A DNA stretch of 6,764 nucleotides, taken from positions 1-6,764 of the forward strand of contig JALRIU010000046.1 in NCBI GenBank assembly GCA_023255355.1, read 5' to 3'. Each line of letters starts with the position of its first letter. Within the stretch, counting starts at the first letter, position 1. Position numbers and translations under genes: made by a program. Shown piece after piece: positions 1 through 6,764 of this stretch. Source of the stretch: Pseudomonadales bacterium. GTDB taxonomy: Bacteria; Pseudomonadota; Gammaproteobacteria; Pseudomonadales; JAHEIH01. Below the pieces are notes generated by a model, which was not told the DNA's origin, did not search any database, and saw only the letters and a program-made list of their open reading frames with translations.

Positions 1-1712
1 ACGAAGTGCCACGGATTGTCTTCGTAAACAAGATGGATCGTACCGGAGCTGACTTTGAAAAGGTTGTTGGTCAGTTGCGCAGCCGTTTAAAAGCGAATGC
101 TGTGCCGATTCAAATGACTATCGGTAGCGAAGACGAATTTAAAGGTGTTGTCGACCTTATCAAAATGAAAGCTATTATTTGGAATACAGAAGATATGGGC
201 ATGACCTTTGTCTATGAAGATATTCCTGCCGACCTTCAAGATAAATGCGAAGAAATGCGTGAGTTTATGTTGGAGGCCGCCGCTGAAGCCAACGAAGAAT
301 TGATGGATAAATACCTCGAAGAGGGAGATTTGTCGGAAGAGGATATTAAGGCGGGTTTGCGAGCGCGTACTTTGGCTAACGAAATTGTTTTGGTGTTAGG
401 TGGATCAGCATTTAAGAACAAAGGTGTGCAAGCAGTATTGGATGCTGTCGTTGAGTTCTTACCATCACCCACTGAGGTGAAGGCGATTGAAGGGCACCTT
501 AATGATAAGGATGAAACCTTATCAGAGCGTCATGCAGATGATAATGAACCTTTTGCGGCGCTCGCCTTTAAGATCGCAACGGACCCATTCGTGGGTACAT
601 TGACCTTCATGCGAGTTTACTCTGGAACCTTGCAAACCGGTGATGTGGTGTGGAATGCGGTCAAGGGTAAACGTGAGCGCGTAGGCCGTATGGTTCAAAT
701 GCACGCCAACTCGCGAGAAGAGATCAAAGAAGTCTGCGCTGGGGATATTGCTGCGGTGATTGGTCTAAAAGATAACACCACAGGTGATACCCTGTGTGAC
801 CAAAACAAGGTGATTACCTTAGAACGTATGGATTTCCCGGAGCCCGTTATCTCGGTAGCGGTGGAGCCTCGCAGTCAGGCAGATCAAGATAAAATGGGTG
901 TGGCGCTAGGTAAGTTGGCACAAGAGGATCCGTCATTCCGCGTTGCCACTGACCCCGAAACAGGGCAAACCATCATTTCTGGTATGGGTGAATTGCACCT
1001 TGATATCATTGTTGACCGCATGCGTCGTGAGTTTTCTGTTGATGCCAACATCGGTAAGCCTCAAGTGGCCTATCGTGAAGCTATTCGTAATTCAGTGGAA
1101 ATTGAAGGCAAATTTATTCGACAGTCAGGCGGTCGTGGTCAGTATGGGCACGTTGTTATTCACTTCTCACCCTTGCCCGAGGATAGTGAAGTGAAAGAAG
1201 GTCTGGTATTCCAAAGCGAAATCGTTGGTGGTGTCGTGCCTAAAGAATACATTCCAGCGATTCAAAAGGGTATCGATGAGCAAATGCGAAACGGCGTTCT
1301 CGCTGGATATCCTTTGCTTGGGTTGAAAGCTGTATTAAAAGACGGTTCATACCACGACGTCGACTCAAATGAAATGGCGTTTAAAATCGCCGCGTCTATG
1401 GCAACCAAAAAATTACACGAAGTCGGTGGTGCAGTTTTACTCGAGCCAATTATGAAGGTTGAAGTGGCTACCCCAGAAGCTAACATGGGCGATGTTGTCG
1501 GCGATCTAAACCGCCGTCGTGGTCTGATCAACGGCATGGAAGATAGCTTATCTGGTAAGATTGTTTTCGCTGAAGTACCTCTGTCTGAGATGTTTGGTTA
1601 CGCAACTGATTTGCGCAGTCAAACTCAGGGGCGTGCGACATACTCTATGGAGTTTTTGAAGTACGAAGAGGCGCCGAGTGCTGTGTCGCAGAGAATTATT
1701 AATCGCCACTAA
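1..1712 (+). CDS. fusA: Elongation factor G (canonical type), 5' end outside window
   Basis: Ribosomal translocase GTPase: it moves tRNAs and mRNA after peptide bond formation and, with RRF, helps recycle ribosomes in the cytoplasm. The reading frame is already open at base 1 (the first full codon is 3-5), so the GTG at 6 is not the real start. About 134 N-terminal residues, including G1-G3, lie upstream. Numbering from base 6, visible parts are G4 NKMD (8-11), G5 SAF (134-136), domain II from about 180, domain III from about 273, domain IV from about 350 with the [10 protein letters not shown] signature and the tip motif YHDVDS (His 450, matching E. coli His583/584), and domain V from about 477. 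The expected full length is near 702, normal for EF-G. Oddities: Gly replaces the Cys before G5 (residue 132), the C-terminal tail is short and ends in RINRH-like basic residues, and CGA arginine codons are used repeatedly. It is followed by a terminator, not by tuf. Confidence 0.97.
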   Translation, partial: EVPRIVFVNKMDRTGADFEKVVGQLRSRLKANAVPIQMTIGSEDEFKGVVDLIKMKAIIWNTEDMGMTFVYEDIPADLQDKCEEMREFMLEAAAEANEELMDKYLEEGDLSEEDIKAGLRARTLANEIVLVLGGSAFKNKGVQAVLDAVVEFLPSPTEVKAIEGHLNDKDETLSERHADDNEPFAALAFKIATDPFVGTLTFMRVYSGTLQTGDVVWNAVKGKRERVGRMVQMHANSREEIKEVCAGDIAAVIGLKDNTTGDTLCDQNKVITLERMDFPEPVISVAVEPRSQADQDKMGVALGKLAQEDPSFRVATDPETGQTIISGMGELHLDIIVDRMRREFSVDANIGKPQVAYREAIRNSVEIEGKFIRQSGGRGQYGHVVIHFSPLPEDSEVKEGLVFQSEIVGGVVPKEYIPAIQKGIDEQMRNGVLAGYPLLGLKAVLKDGSYHDVDSNEMAFKIAASMATKKLHEVGGAVLLEPIMKVEVATPEANMGDVVGDLNRRRGLINGMEDSLSGKIVFAEVPLSEMFGYATDLRSQTQGRATYSMEFLKYEEAPSAVSQRIINRH

Positions 1713-1717
1713 GCTAT

Positions 1718-1856
1718 TGCGCTCGAAACTGCTTCGTTAAATTATTACGTTAAAAATCCTCATGTATCACATATACACTGCGGTTTTTAACGTAATATTT
1801 GCCTCGCATTTTCATCGCTCATAACGCTTAGTTGAAATGCTGCTGCGCTCGAAACT
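1718..1856 (+). repeat. 13-bp direct repeat pair flanking an inverted repeat
   Basis: The 13-mer TGCGCTCGAAACT occurs at 1718-1730 and again at 1844-1856, on the same strand. Each copy is followed closely by TTCGT or TCGT, so each can form a tiny CGAA/TTCG hairpin. The pair brackets the long inverted repeat at 1743-1797. This looks like part of a small intergenic repeat unit, but only one locus is visible, so whether it recurs elsewhere in the genome is inference. Confidence 0.6.
1743..1797. repeat. 14-bp perfect inverted repeat with 27-nt loop
   Basis: TATTACGTTAAAAA (1743-1756) is perfectly complementary to TTTTTAACGTAATA (1784-1797). The pairing can extend by one G-T wobble and one C-G pair. 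The loop contains a second small inverted repeat, GTAT (1764-1767) and ATAC (1773-1776). The arms are AT-rich, so as RNA this is a long stem of moderate stability. It lies between the fusA stop and the GC-rich terminator. It could protect the mRNA 3' end, act as an auxiliary bidirectional terminator, or be the core of an intergenic repeat element. Confidence 0.65.
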
Positions 1857-1870
1857 TCGTGCTGGTTTGC

Positions 1871-1898
1871 ATCGCCGGCTTTAGCCGGCGATATTTTG
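1871..1898 (+). terminator. Probable rho-independent terminator of fusA
   Basis: ATCGCCGGCT (1871-1880) pairs perfectly with AGCCGGCGAT (1883-1892), giving a very stable GC-rich stem whose real loop is probably the central four to six bases. On the plus strand it is followed by ATTTT, a short imperfect U-tract. On the minus strand no T-run follows, so it fits termination of fusA better than of the oncoming CDF gene. It lies about 160 bases after the fusA stop, so the transcript has a long 3' untranslated region containing the inverted repeat at 1743-1797. Confidence 0.7.
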
Positions 1899-1918
1899 GC
1901 GTGATAATATCTAGGCCA

Positions 1919-3097
1919 TTAAACCTGCGATGACCACCAAACTTTTACTTCGCGACACCAATTTTCTGCAGTCAGTTTTTGTTCTATCTGCCGTTCAATA
2001 TCTCGTTGAGTAAGGTTAGTGGTTTTAGCTAGGTCGGAAACTTTATGGGTAAGGCGGACTTCAAGGTCCACATATTCTGGATGATAGAACAACATTAAAT
2101 CGACATCCTGAGTATCGATATCAGACGAGATAACGTCCTTAACAATTTCCATAGCTTTAGCTTTTATCAGTTTTCGCTCAGGCATGATTGAGCATATGAC
2201 ATCTTGGAATGGGCGATCATCAAATGTATCGATATGAAAAATAACATGCCCAATATCATCAAACTTGGCTTGTAATGCTTGTACTGCACAATCGCCAATG
2301 TAGTGTGCCTCGGCCGCACTTAGATATGGTTTTACTTGGATGTGCATTTCCAAAATGGCTTGATTGCCCATGCCGCGGCTCTTAAAGTCATGCACGCTGA
2401 GCACGCCTTCGATAGCATTGACGACATCTCGAAATTCTTTAACACGCTCTGGCGGAAGGGCGGTATCGACCAGTTCGTTGATGTTTTTAACGACCAATTC
2501 CCAGCCTATTTTTCCAACAAATGCCCCGACGGCGATTGCCGCTAAAGCGTCTAGCCACCAAATACCGAGCATGGCACCGCCGACTGCGAAGAAAACAACA
2601 ATAGAAGATAGCGCATCACTTCGGCTATGCCAGGCATTAGCAATTAATAAGTCTGATTTAAGTTCTTTGCCAATTTTTAAGCTGTAGCGAAATATCCATT
2701 CTTTGGCCAAAATAGAAATACCGGCGACCACTAGTGCCAAAATGCCAGGGGCTTCGCGGTTGGGGTTTTCTATCATCTCCATGAGAACTTCATAGGCAAG
2801 TCCAAGACCTACCACAATAAGGATGGCGCCAAGCACTACTGTGGCCACTGTTTCATACCTACCGTGGCCGTAGGGGTGGTCTCGGTCTGGGGCCTGATGA
2901 GAAAAACGTAGTACTACAATGACTAAAAAGTCGGTCGCAAGGTCTGATAGTGAGTGAACACCGTCAGCAATCAAGGCCCCGGAGTTGGCGATGAAGCCAA
3001 CAAAAATCTTAGCGATACCCAAGGCAAGGTCAATGGCTGAGCCAATAAGAGTAACTCGCTCAGCAGCTTTGCGCTTTTTGTCTAAACTTTCCTGCAT
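1919..3097 (-). CDS. Cation diffusion facilitator metal transporter with extended C-terminus
   Basis: Inner-membrane CDF transporter, expected to export a divalent metal (zinc, iron, manganese or similar) in exchange for protons. It is 392 residues from an ATG. Six hydrophobic segments are visible at about 15-37, 40-62, 84-106, 116-137, 150-178 and 180-202. The transport site is present: D45, H48 and D52 in TM2 (DGVHSLSD) and H157/D161 in TM5 (HSRSD), plus the HPYGHGRYE loop at 74-82. The cytosolic ferredoxin-like domain (about 205-295) has family-type metal ligands H236, H252, H265, H288 and D290 (HID). CDFs are usually near 300 residues; the roughly 95 residues after about 298 are extra. 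It starts 30 bases after the upstream same-strand gene, behind a modest AAGAGAA ribosome site, so the two are probably co-transcribed. Family call is firm; metal specificity cannot be read with confidence. Confidence 0.95.
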   Translation of the reverse strand: MQESLDKKRKAAERVTLIGSAIDLALGIAKIFVGFIANSGALIADGVHSLSDLATDFLVIVVLRFSHQAPDRDHPYGHGRYETVATVVLGAILIVVGLGLAYEVLMEMIENPNREAPGILALVVAGISILAKEWIFRYSLKIGKELKSDLLIANAWHSRSDALSSIVVFFAVGGAMLGIWWLDALAAIAVGAFVGKIGWELVVKNINELVDTALPPERVKEFRDVVNAIEGVLSVHDFKSRGMGNQAILEMHIQVKPYLSAAEAHYIGDCAVQALQAKFDDIGHVIFHIDTFDDRPFQDVICSIMPERKLIKAKAMEIVKDVISSDIDTQDVDLMLFYHPEYVDLEVRLTHKVSDLAKTTNLTQRDIERQIEQKLTAENWCREVKVWWSSQV

Positions 3098-3127
3098 GAA
3101 TATCTAATTCTCTTTATTTGATGCGGG

Positions 3128-3637
3128 TTATTGTTGTCGCCTAACCCTAATACGGGTTTTAGTATCTCGTTGCGAAAAGAAAAAGCTGCCAAGTGCGCCT
3201 TTCTGGATATAGGCTTGGCCATTATCTTCGCGATAGCGGAAGTATTTAGAGTCTATTTGTTCCCATACTTGGCCATTTTCGAGGCGAATAATAAGTTTGC
3301 CGTTACCTGAAGATACGCTTTTTACAAATACGTCCATGCTGTCTGGAATACGCTTAGCAATTTCTTTTTCTTCAAATCCAAAAAAGTCAGCAAACTTATC
3401 AGAGAAGTTAGTCATTAATGAATCTTCATCACTGCGTTCAGTGAGTTCTTGGGTTGTTTGTTGGGTTCTTTCTGAGCTGTTAACTGCAACGGGAGTCAGC
3501 GTTGATAAATCGTCATAGCAAGTGAGGCGTTCACTTGGATTTTTAATAATCCTGCAGTCATCGATGGCTTGTTGCAAGCTCGCCGAAAATACTGGCAGGC
3601 TCAAGACAATAAGAAGTGTTGCAATAAGATTACGCAC
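3128..3637 (-). CDS. Small exported protein with paired-cysteine motif, function unknown
   Basis: 169 residues. The N-terminus is a typical signal peptide: MRN, a hydrophobic core at about 4-17, and a likely cut near VFSA at 18-20, so the protein is probably periplasmic. The mature N-terminus has C28 and C40 in an ACR/LxCYD-like arrangement (DDCRIIKNPSERLTCYDDL), a pattern I recognise from many small proteobacterial periplasmic proteins. The two cysteines could form a disulfide. A polar, low-complexity linker (about 48-75) leads to a C-terminal part (about 100-165) that reads as beta-strands, with ENGQVWEQ, a GALGSFFF turn and a basic RIRVRRQQ end. The start is GTG, chosen because a strong TGAGGAA ribosome site sits six bases upstream. 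It precedes the CDF transporter by 30 bases and follows the fusA2 terminator, so it is the likely first gene of a two-gene operon. I cannot assign a function. Confidence 0.85.
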   Translation of the reverse strand: MRNLIATLLIVLSLPVFSASLQQAIDDCRIIKNPSERLTCYDDLSTLTPVAVNSSERTQQTTQELTERSDEDSLMTNFSDKFADFFGFEEKEIAKRIPDSMDVFVKSVSSGNGKLIIRLENGQVWEQIDSKYFRYREDNGQAYIQKGALGSFFFSQRDTKTRIRVRRQQ

Positions 3638-3643
3638 GACGTG

Positions 3644-3650
3644 TTCCTCA
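3644..3650 (-). promoter_or_regulatory. Shine-Dalgarno site fixing a GTG start
   Basis: Read on the minus strand, TGAGGAA ends six bases before the GTG at 3637. It is the strongest ribosome site near this end of the reading frame, and the start it selects gives a complete signal peptide. The same GAGGAAC core precedes tuf. Confidence 0.75.
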
Positions 3651-3700
3651 GCTTGGTTTGTAATTCAGCTAACTTAGCATAAATACAATTATTTTTCGCA

Positions 3701-3729
3701 AAAAAAAGGCGACCAATTGGCCGCCTTTT
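3701..3729 (-). terminator. Rho-independent terminator of the second EF-G gene
   Basis: AAAAGGCG (3704-3711) pairs with CGCCTTTT (3722-3729). Inside, one A/C mismatch is followed by CC-AATT-GG, giving a compact GC-rich hairpin. On the minus strand it lies 17 bases after the fusA2 stop and is followed by seven Ts (3707-3701). On the plus strand it is also followed by TTTT, so it may work in both directions. It separates fusA2 from the small exported protein gene downstream, which should therefore have its own promoter. Confidence 0.88.
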
Positions 3730-3745
3730 ATATATCCACTAAAGA

Positions 3746-5833
3746 TTAATCTTTAGCTGCTTTACGTGCTTTAGCGGCTGCGATAACTTCTTCAGCAACG
3801 TTATTTGGACACTGGTTATAATGGCTGAATTCCATAGAGAATTGGCCTCGACCAGAAGTCATAGTACGCAAGTGACCGATGTAACCAAACATTTCTGAAA
3901 GAGGAACGTCAGCTTTTACACGAATACCAGTAACGCCAGGCTCTTGGTCTTTGATCATACCGCGGCGACGGTTCAAGTCACCAATAACATCACCTACGTG
4001 ATCTTCAGGAGTGAATACGTCAACTTTCATGATCGGTTCAAGCAACTGAGGGCGTGCTTTAGGGATAGATTGACGGAATGCACCTTTAGCTGCAATTTCG
4101 AAAGCAATCGCAGATGAGTCAACTGCGTGGTAACCACCATCAAACAATTCAACTTCAACGTCTACAAGTGGGTAGCCAGCCAAAGTACCTTCTTTCATCA
4201 TGCTAGCGAAACCTTTTTCGATCGCAGGGAAGAATTCCTTAGGAACGTTACCGCCAACAACTACTGAGCTGAACTTAAAGCCAGAGTTTGCTTCGCCTGG
4301 GCGAATGCGGTAATCGATTTTACCGTATTGACCAGAACCACCAGATTGTTTCTTGTGGGTGTAGCTATCTTCGATTGGTGAAGTGATGGTTTCGCGGTAA
4401 GCAACTTGTGGTTTACCAACTTCAAGCTCAACACCGTAAGTACGCTTCAAGATATCGACTTTAATATCAAGGTGCAATTCACCCATGCCTTTTAGGATGG
4501 TTTCACCTGAATCTTCATCAGTTTCTACGCGGAATGATGGATCTTCTGCAACCATTTTACCGATAGCAATACCCATTTTCTCTGAGCCACCTTTATCTTT
4601 TGGAGCAACTGCGATAGAAATAACTGGTTCAGGGAATACCATTGCTTCCAATGTGCAAGGGTGATCTTCTGAGCATAAAGTGTGACCAGTTTGAACGTTT
4701 TTCATACCAACGATTGCAATGATGTCACCAGCTTGTGCTGAAGATATTTCGTTACGATCATTAGCATGCATCTCAACCATGCGGCCGATACGCTCGGTTT
4801 TGCCTGTAGCAGAGTTAAGAATGGTGTCGCCTTTGTTGATCTTACCTGAGTACAAGCGAACGAAAGTTAACGCACCGAAACGGTCATCCATGATTTTGAA
4901 AGCAAGTGCGCGAAGCGGTTCGTCAACTGAAACTTTAGCGTATTCGCCAGTTTCGTTGCCTTCTTCGTCAGTCAAAGGTTCTGGTTTAACTTCGATAGGT
5001 GAGGGCAAGTAATCAACAACGCCGTCTAATACTAATTGAACACCTTTGTTTTTGAACGCAGAGCCGCAGAAAGTTGGGAAGAATGCTAGGTCGTTTGTGC
5101 CTTTACGGATACAACGCTTGATGTCTTCGATTGAAGGCATTTCGCCTTCCATGTAGGCCATCATTATGTCGTCGTCTTGCTCAACCGCAGTTTCAACCAA
5201 TTTCTCGTAGTATTCTTCGGTTAAATCTACCATGTCCTCAGGAACATCGGTGATTTCATAGTTCTCAGGAAGACCGGAATCATCCCAAATGTAGGCTTTT
5301 TTGGTCAATACATCGACAACACCCACGAATTGGTCTTCTGTACCGATAGGAAGAGTCATAACCAATGGGTTCGCGCCAAGTACTTTCTCTACTTGTTTAA
5401 CAACGCGGTAGAAATCAGCACCGATACGGTCAAGTTTGTTAACAAAAATCACACGAGATACTTCTGATTCGTTTGCATAGCGCCAGTTTGTTTCTGATTG
5501 AGGTTCAACACCGCCTGAACCACAGAATACACCAATACCGCCATCAAGAACTTTTAGAGAACGATAAACTTCAACGGTAAAGTCAACGTGCCCAGGAGTA
5601 TCAATAATGTTAAAACGGTGGTCTTTCCAGAAGCAGGTAGTAGCCGCAGATTGAATAGTAATGCCGCGCTCTTGTTCCTGTTCCATGAAGTCAGTAGTGG
5701 CTGCGCCATCGTGTACTTCACCGGTTTTATGGATTTTACCGGTCAATTTCAAAATACGCTCGGTGGTGGTGGTTTTGCCAGCATCCACGTGAGCGAAAAT
5801 GCCGATGTTTCTGTATTTAGATAAGTCAGTCAT
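3746..5833 (-). CDS. fusA2: Elongation factor G paralogue (EF-G 2), complete
   Basis: Translational GTPase of the EF-G family, 695 residues from the ATG at 5833. An in-frame ATG at 5872 would add 13 residues, but it overlaps a -10 box and the extension is not EF-G-like; [20 protein letters not shown] is the usual N-terminus. GTPase motifs: G1 AHVDAGKT (14-21), G2 RGITI (56-60), G3 DTPGH (78-82), G4 NKLD (132-135), G5 CGSAF (256-260). Domains II-V are intact, with [10 protein letters not shown] and the tip motif YHAVDSS in domain IV. The strand between G2 and G3 is about seven residues shorter than in E. coli EF-G. C104 and C256 align with E. coli Cys114 and Cys266. Arginine codons are almost all CGT/CGC, a sign of high expression. 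It resembles the Vibrio-type second EF-G. Whether it does translocation, recycling or both cannot be told. It has its own promoter and terminator, so it is probably monocistronic. Confidence 0.97.
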   Translation of the reverse strand: MTDLSKYRNIGIFAHVDAGKTTTTERILKLTGKIHKTGEVHDGAATTDFMEQEQERGITIQSAATTCFWKDHRFNIIDTPGHVDFTVEVYRSLKVLDGGIGVFCGSGGVEPQSETNWRYANESEVSRVIFVNKLDRIGADFYRVVKQVEKVLGANPLVMTLPIGTEDQFVGVVDVLTKKAYIWDDSGLPENYEITDVPEDMVDLTEEYYEKLVETAVEQDDDIMMAYMEGEMPSIEDIKRCIRKGTNDLAFFPTFCGSAFKNKGVQLVLDGVVDYLPSPIEVKPEPLTDEEGNETGEYAKVSVDEPLRALAFKIMDDRFGALTFVRLYSGKINKGDTILNSATGKTERIGRMVEMHANDRNEISSAQAGDIIAIVGMKNVQTGHTLCSEDHPCTLEAMVFPEPVISIAVAPKDKGGSEKMGIAIGKMVAEDPSFRVETDEDSGETILKGMGELHLDIKVDILKRTYGVELEVGKPQVAYRETITSPIEDSYTHKKQSGGSGQYGKIDYRIRPGEANSGFKFSSVVVGGNVPKEFFPAIEKGFASMMKEGTLAGYPLVDVEVELFDGGYHAVDSSAIAFEIAAKGAFRQSIPKARPQLLEPIMKVDVFTPEDHVGDVIGDLNRRRGMIKDQEPGVTGIRVKADVPLSEMFGYIGHLRTMTSGRGQFSMEFSHYNQCPNNVAEEVIAAAKARKAAKD

Positions 5834-5870
5834 GTTAGTACTCGTACCAAGGGGTAAAAAAGTGGGCGGC

Positions 5871-5899
5871 ATTATACTTGCGGAATAGCCTCGAGGGAA
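5871..5899 (-). promoter_or_regulatory. Probable fusA2 promoter with GC-rich discriminator
   Basis: On the minus strand a perfect TATAAT lies at 5876-5871. At 17-bp spacing the -35 position reads TTCCCT (5899-5894), a weak match. The -10 is followed at once by GCCGCCC, a GC-rich discriminator of the kind associated with negative control by ppGpp at translation genes. The expected start point is about 5865, leaving a leader of about 30 bases. The ribosome site before ATG 5833 is weak (GAG, seven bases upstream). Confidence 0.6.
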
Positions 5900-5903
5900 T
5901 AGC
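5882..5903. repeat. 8-bp direct repeat around CTCGAG in fusA2 promoter
   Basis: GGAATAGC occurs at 5882-5889 and 5896-5903, separated by the palindrome CTCGAG. The whole 22-base block lies across the spacer and -35 position of the fusA2 promoter. It may be an operator for an activator or repressor, which would suit the weak -35, or it may be chance. Confidence 0.45.
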
Positions 5904-5989
5904 TGATCGAAAATTGCTCAACAAAAAGTTTAAATAATCCCTGAAATTTAATTTTTTGTATAAAAAACGGGCAAAAATTACCGAATTAC

Positions 5990-6017
5990 TTGACTCTTAT
6001 AAAAAGGAAGTTATGAT
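5990..6017 (+). promoter_or_regulatory. Probable tuf promoter, sigma-70 type
   Basis: TTGACT (5990-5995) and TATGAT (6012-6017) each match consensus at five of six positions and are 16 bp apart. The bases upstream (about 5946-5980) are A/T-run rich and could act as an UP element. The -10 is followed by TTCGCGCC, a GC-rich discriminator typical of growth-rate and ppGpp-controlled promoters. The likely start point is near 6024, giving a leader of about 63 bases. Confidence 0.8.
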
Positions 6018-6073
6018 TTCGCGCCTAGTGGAAGGGCTCAAAAGGTCCAAAATGTTTTTGTTATCTTGAATTT

Positions 6074-6079
6074 GAGGAA
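6074..6079 (+). promoter_or_regulatory. Shine-Dalgarno site of tuf
   Basis: GAGGAA lies seven bases before the GTG at 6087. It decides the start, because GTG-initiated AKEKFER is the conserved EF-Tu N-terminus. Confidence 0.85.
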
Positions 6080-6086
6080 CGTAGCA

Positions 6087-6764
6087 GTGGCTAAGGAAAA
6101 ATTCGAACGTAAAAAGCCCCACGTAAACGTGGGTACAATCGGTCACGTTGACCATGGTAAAACGACTTTGACAGCGGCGTTGACACGCGTATGCGCAGAA
6201 GTATACGGCGGCACCGCAGTTGCATTCGACGGTATCGATAACGCTCCTGAAGAACGTGAGCGCGGTATTACCATTGCTACATCACACGTTGAGTATGATT
6301 CGTTGGCGCGTCACTATGCGCACGTTGACTGCCCAGGACACGCTGACTACGTTAAGAACATGATTACTGGTGCGGCACAGATGGACGGCGCTATTCTAGT
6401 ATGTGGTGCGACCGACGGTCCTATGCCGCAGACGCGTGAGCACATCCTGCTGTCACGTCAGGTAGGCGTACCTTACATTGTGGTATTCCTGAACAAGGCT
6501 GACCTGCTGGCAGAAGATTGCGGCGGTGTGGGCACCGAAGAATTTGAAGAGATGAAAGAGCTGGTAGAGATGGAGCTTCGTGAGCTTCTGGACACCTACG
6601 AGTTCCCTGGCGATGACACGCCTATCATCTGTGGTTCAGCGCTGATGGCGTTGAACGGTGACGATGACAACGAGCTGGGTACCACGGCGGTTAAGACGCT
6701 GGTTGAGACCTTGGATTCGTACATACCTGAGCCTGAGCGTGCGATTGACCAGCCGTTCCTGATG
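6087..6764 (+). CDS. tuf: Elongation factor Tu, 3' end outside window
   Basis: GTPase that delivers aminoacyl-tRNA to the ribosomal A site. The first 226 codons are present, covering the whole G domain and the entry to domain 2; the frame is open to the window edge. Motifs: G1 GHVDHGKT (19-26), G2 RGITI (59-63), G3 DCPGH (81-85), G4 NKAD (136-139), G5 GSAL (183-186). Compared with E. coli EF-Tu as I remember it, about ten extra residues follow NKAD (within 140-157, including [10 protein letters not shown]), and GSAL is shifted by ten. Ala64 stands where E. coli has Asn after RGITI. The stretch after G5 ([21 protein letters not shown]) is of Pseudomonas type. GC by hand count is 363/678, and leucine is mostly CTG in the second half, unlike the EF-G genes here. 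It has its own promoter and is divergent from fusA2, with no tRNA or fusA directly upstream on its strand. Confidence 0.97.
   Translation, partial: MAKEKFERKKPHVNVGTIGHVDHGKTTLTAALTRVCAEVYGGTAVAFDGIDNAPEERERGITIATSHVEYDSLARHYAHVDCPGHADYVKNMITGAAQMDGAILVCGATDGPMPQTREHILLSRQVGVPYIVVFLNKADLLAEDCGGVGTEEFEEMKELVEMELRELLDTYEFPGDDTPIICGSALMALNGDDDNELGTTAVKTLVETLDSYIPEPERAIDQPFLM

Noticed and set aside
6..8. GTG at 6 as the fusA start
   Set aside because: The frame is open to the window edge and the preceding codon also fits EF-G; G1-G3 must lie upstream.
943..1537. Open frames opposite or overlapping fusA (plus 943-1194, minus 1262-1537, minus 236-704)
   Set aside because: They lie wholly inside a well-conserved EF-G frame and have no recognisable protein character or ribosome site.
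1890..1911. GATATT/AATATC inverted repeat beside the fusA terminator
   Set aside because: Only six bases, AT-rich and overlapping the terminator stem; likely chance.
2336..2687. Plus-strand open frames inside the CDF gene
   Set aside because: Shadows of a conserved transporter on the other strand, with no family resemblance.
3651..3700. A promoter for the small exported protein gene between the terminator and the GTG
   Set aside because: One must exist, but no -35/-10 pair with good spacing stands out; TATGCT is the best -10 and has no fitting -35.
4719..5824. Plus-strand open frames inside fusA2 (4719-5012 and 5588-5824)
   Set aside because: They are antisense to conserved GTPase coding sequence and low in protein-like features.
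5834..5872. Upstream ATG at 5872 giving a 708-residue fusA2 product
   Set aside because: The ATG overlaps the TATAAT box, and the 13 added residues ([13 protein letters not shown]) do not match EF-G N-termini; MTDLSKYRN at 5833 does.
5834..6086. tRNA genes upstream of tuf, as in the classical tufB locus
   Set aside because: I found no cloverleaf, no TTC-containing T-arm and no CCA end; the region is AT-rich promoter sequence.

Overview
The window looks like chromosomal DNA from a gammaproteobacterium, probably a marine or aquatic lineage near the Pseudomonas, Cellvibrio, Oceanospirillales or Vibrio groups. This rests on remembered protein resemblance. The complete EF-G paralogue closely resembles the second EF-G of Vibrio-type bacteria, and the EF-Tu C-terminal part resembles Pseudomonas-type EF-Tu. 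I cannot name a genus. There are no mobile elements, CRISPR arrays, tRNAs or rRNAs, and all five genes look intact apart from the two cut by the window edges.

Layout: (1) 1-1712, plus strand: the 3' four-fifths of a canonical-type EF-G gene (fusA). (2) 1713-1918: a 206-base non-coding gap with a long AT-rich inverted repeat, a flanking direct-repeat pair and a GC-rich hairpin that probably terminates fusA. (3) 3637-1919, minus strand: a likely two-gene unit of a small exported protein with a paired-cysteine motif, followed 30 bases later by a cation diffusion facilitator (CDF) metal transporter with an unusually long C-terminus. (4) 5833-3746, minus strand: a complete second EF-G of 695 residues, ending in a strong hairpin terminator. 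(5) 5834-6086: a divergent promoter region with a probable promoter on each strand, both with GC-rich stretches after the -10 box. (6) 6087-6764, plus strand: the first 226 codons of tuf (EF-Tu).

Three translational GTPase genes therefore lie within 7 kb, but not in the usual rpsL-rpsG-fusA-tuf order. The two EF-Gs differ in ways that suggest divided labour. The second copy has the cleaner 'highly expressed' arginine codon use. It also keeps both cysteines that match the redox-sensitive Cys114/Cys266 pair of E. coli EF-G, while the first copy has glycine in place of Cys266. I see no wholly new system. The best leads are this EF-G contrast, the EF-Tu insertion, the CDF C-terminal extension and the repeat structure at 1713-1918.
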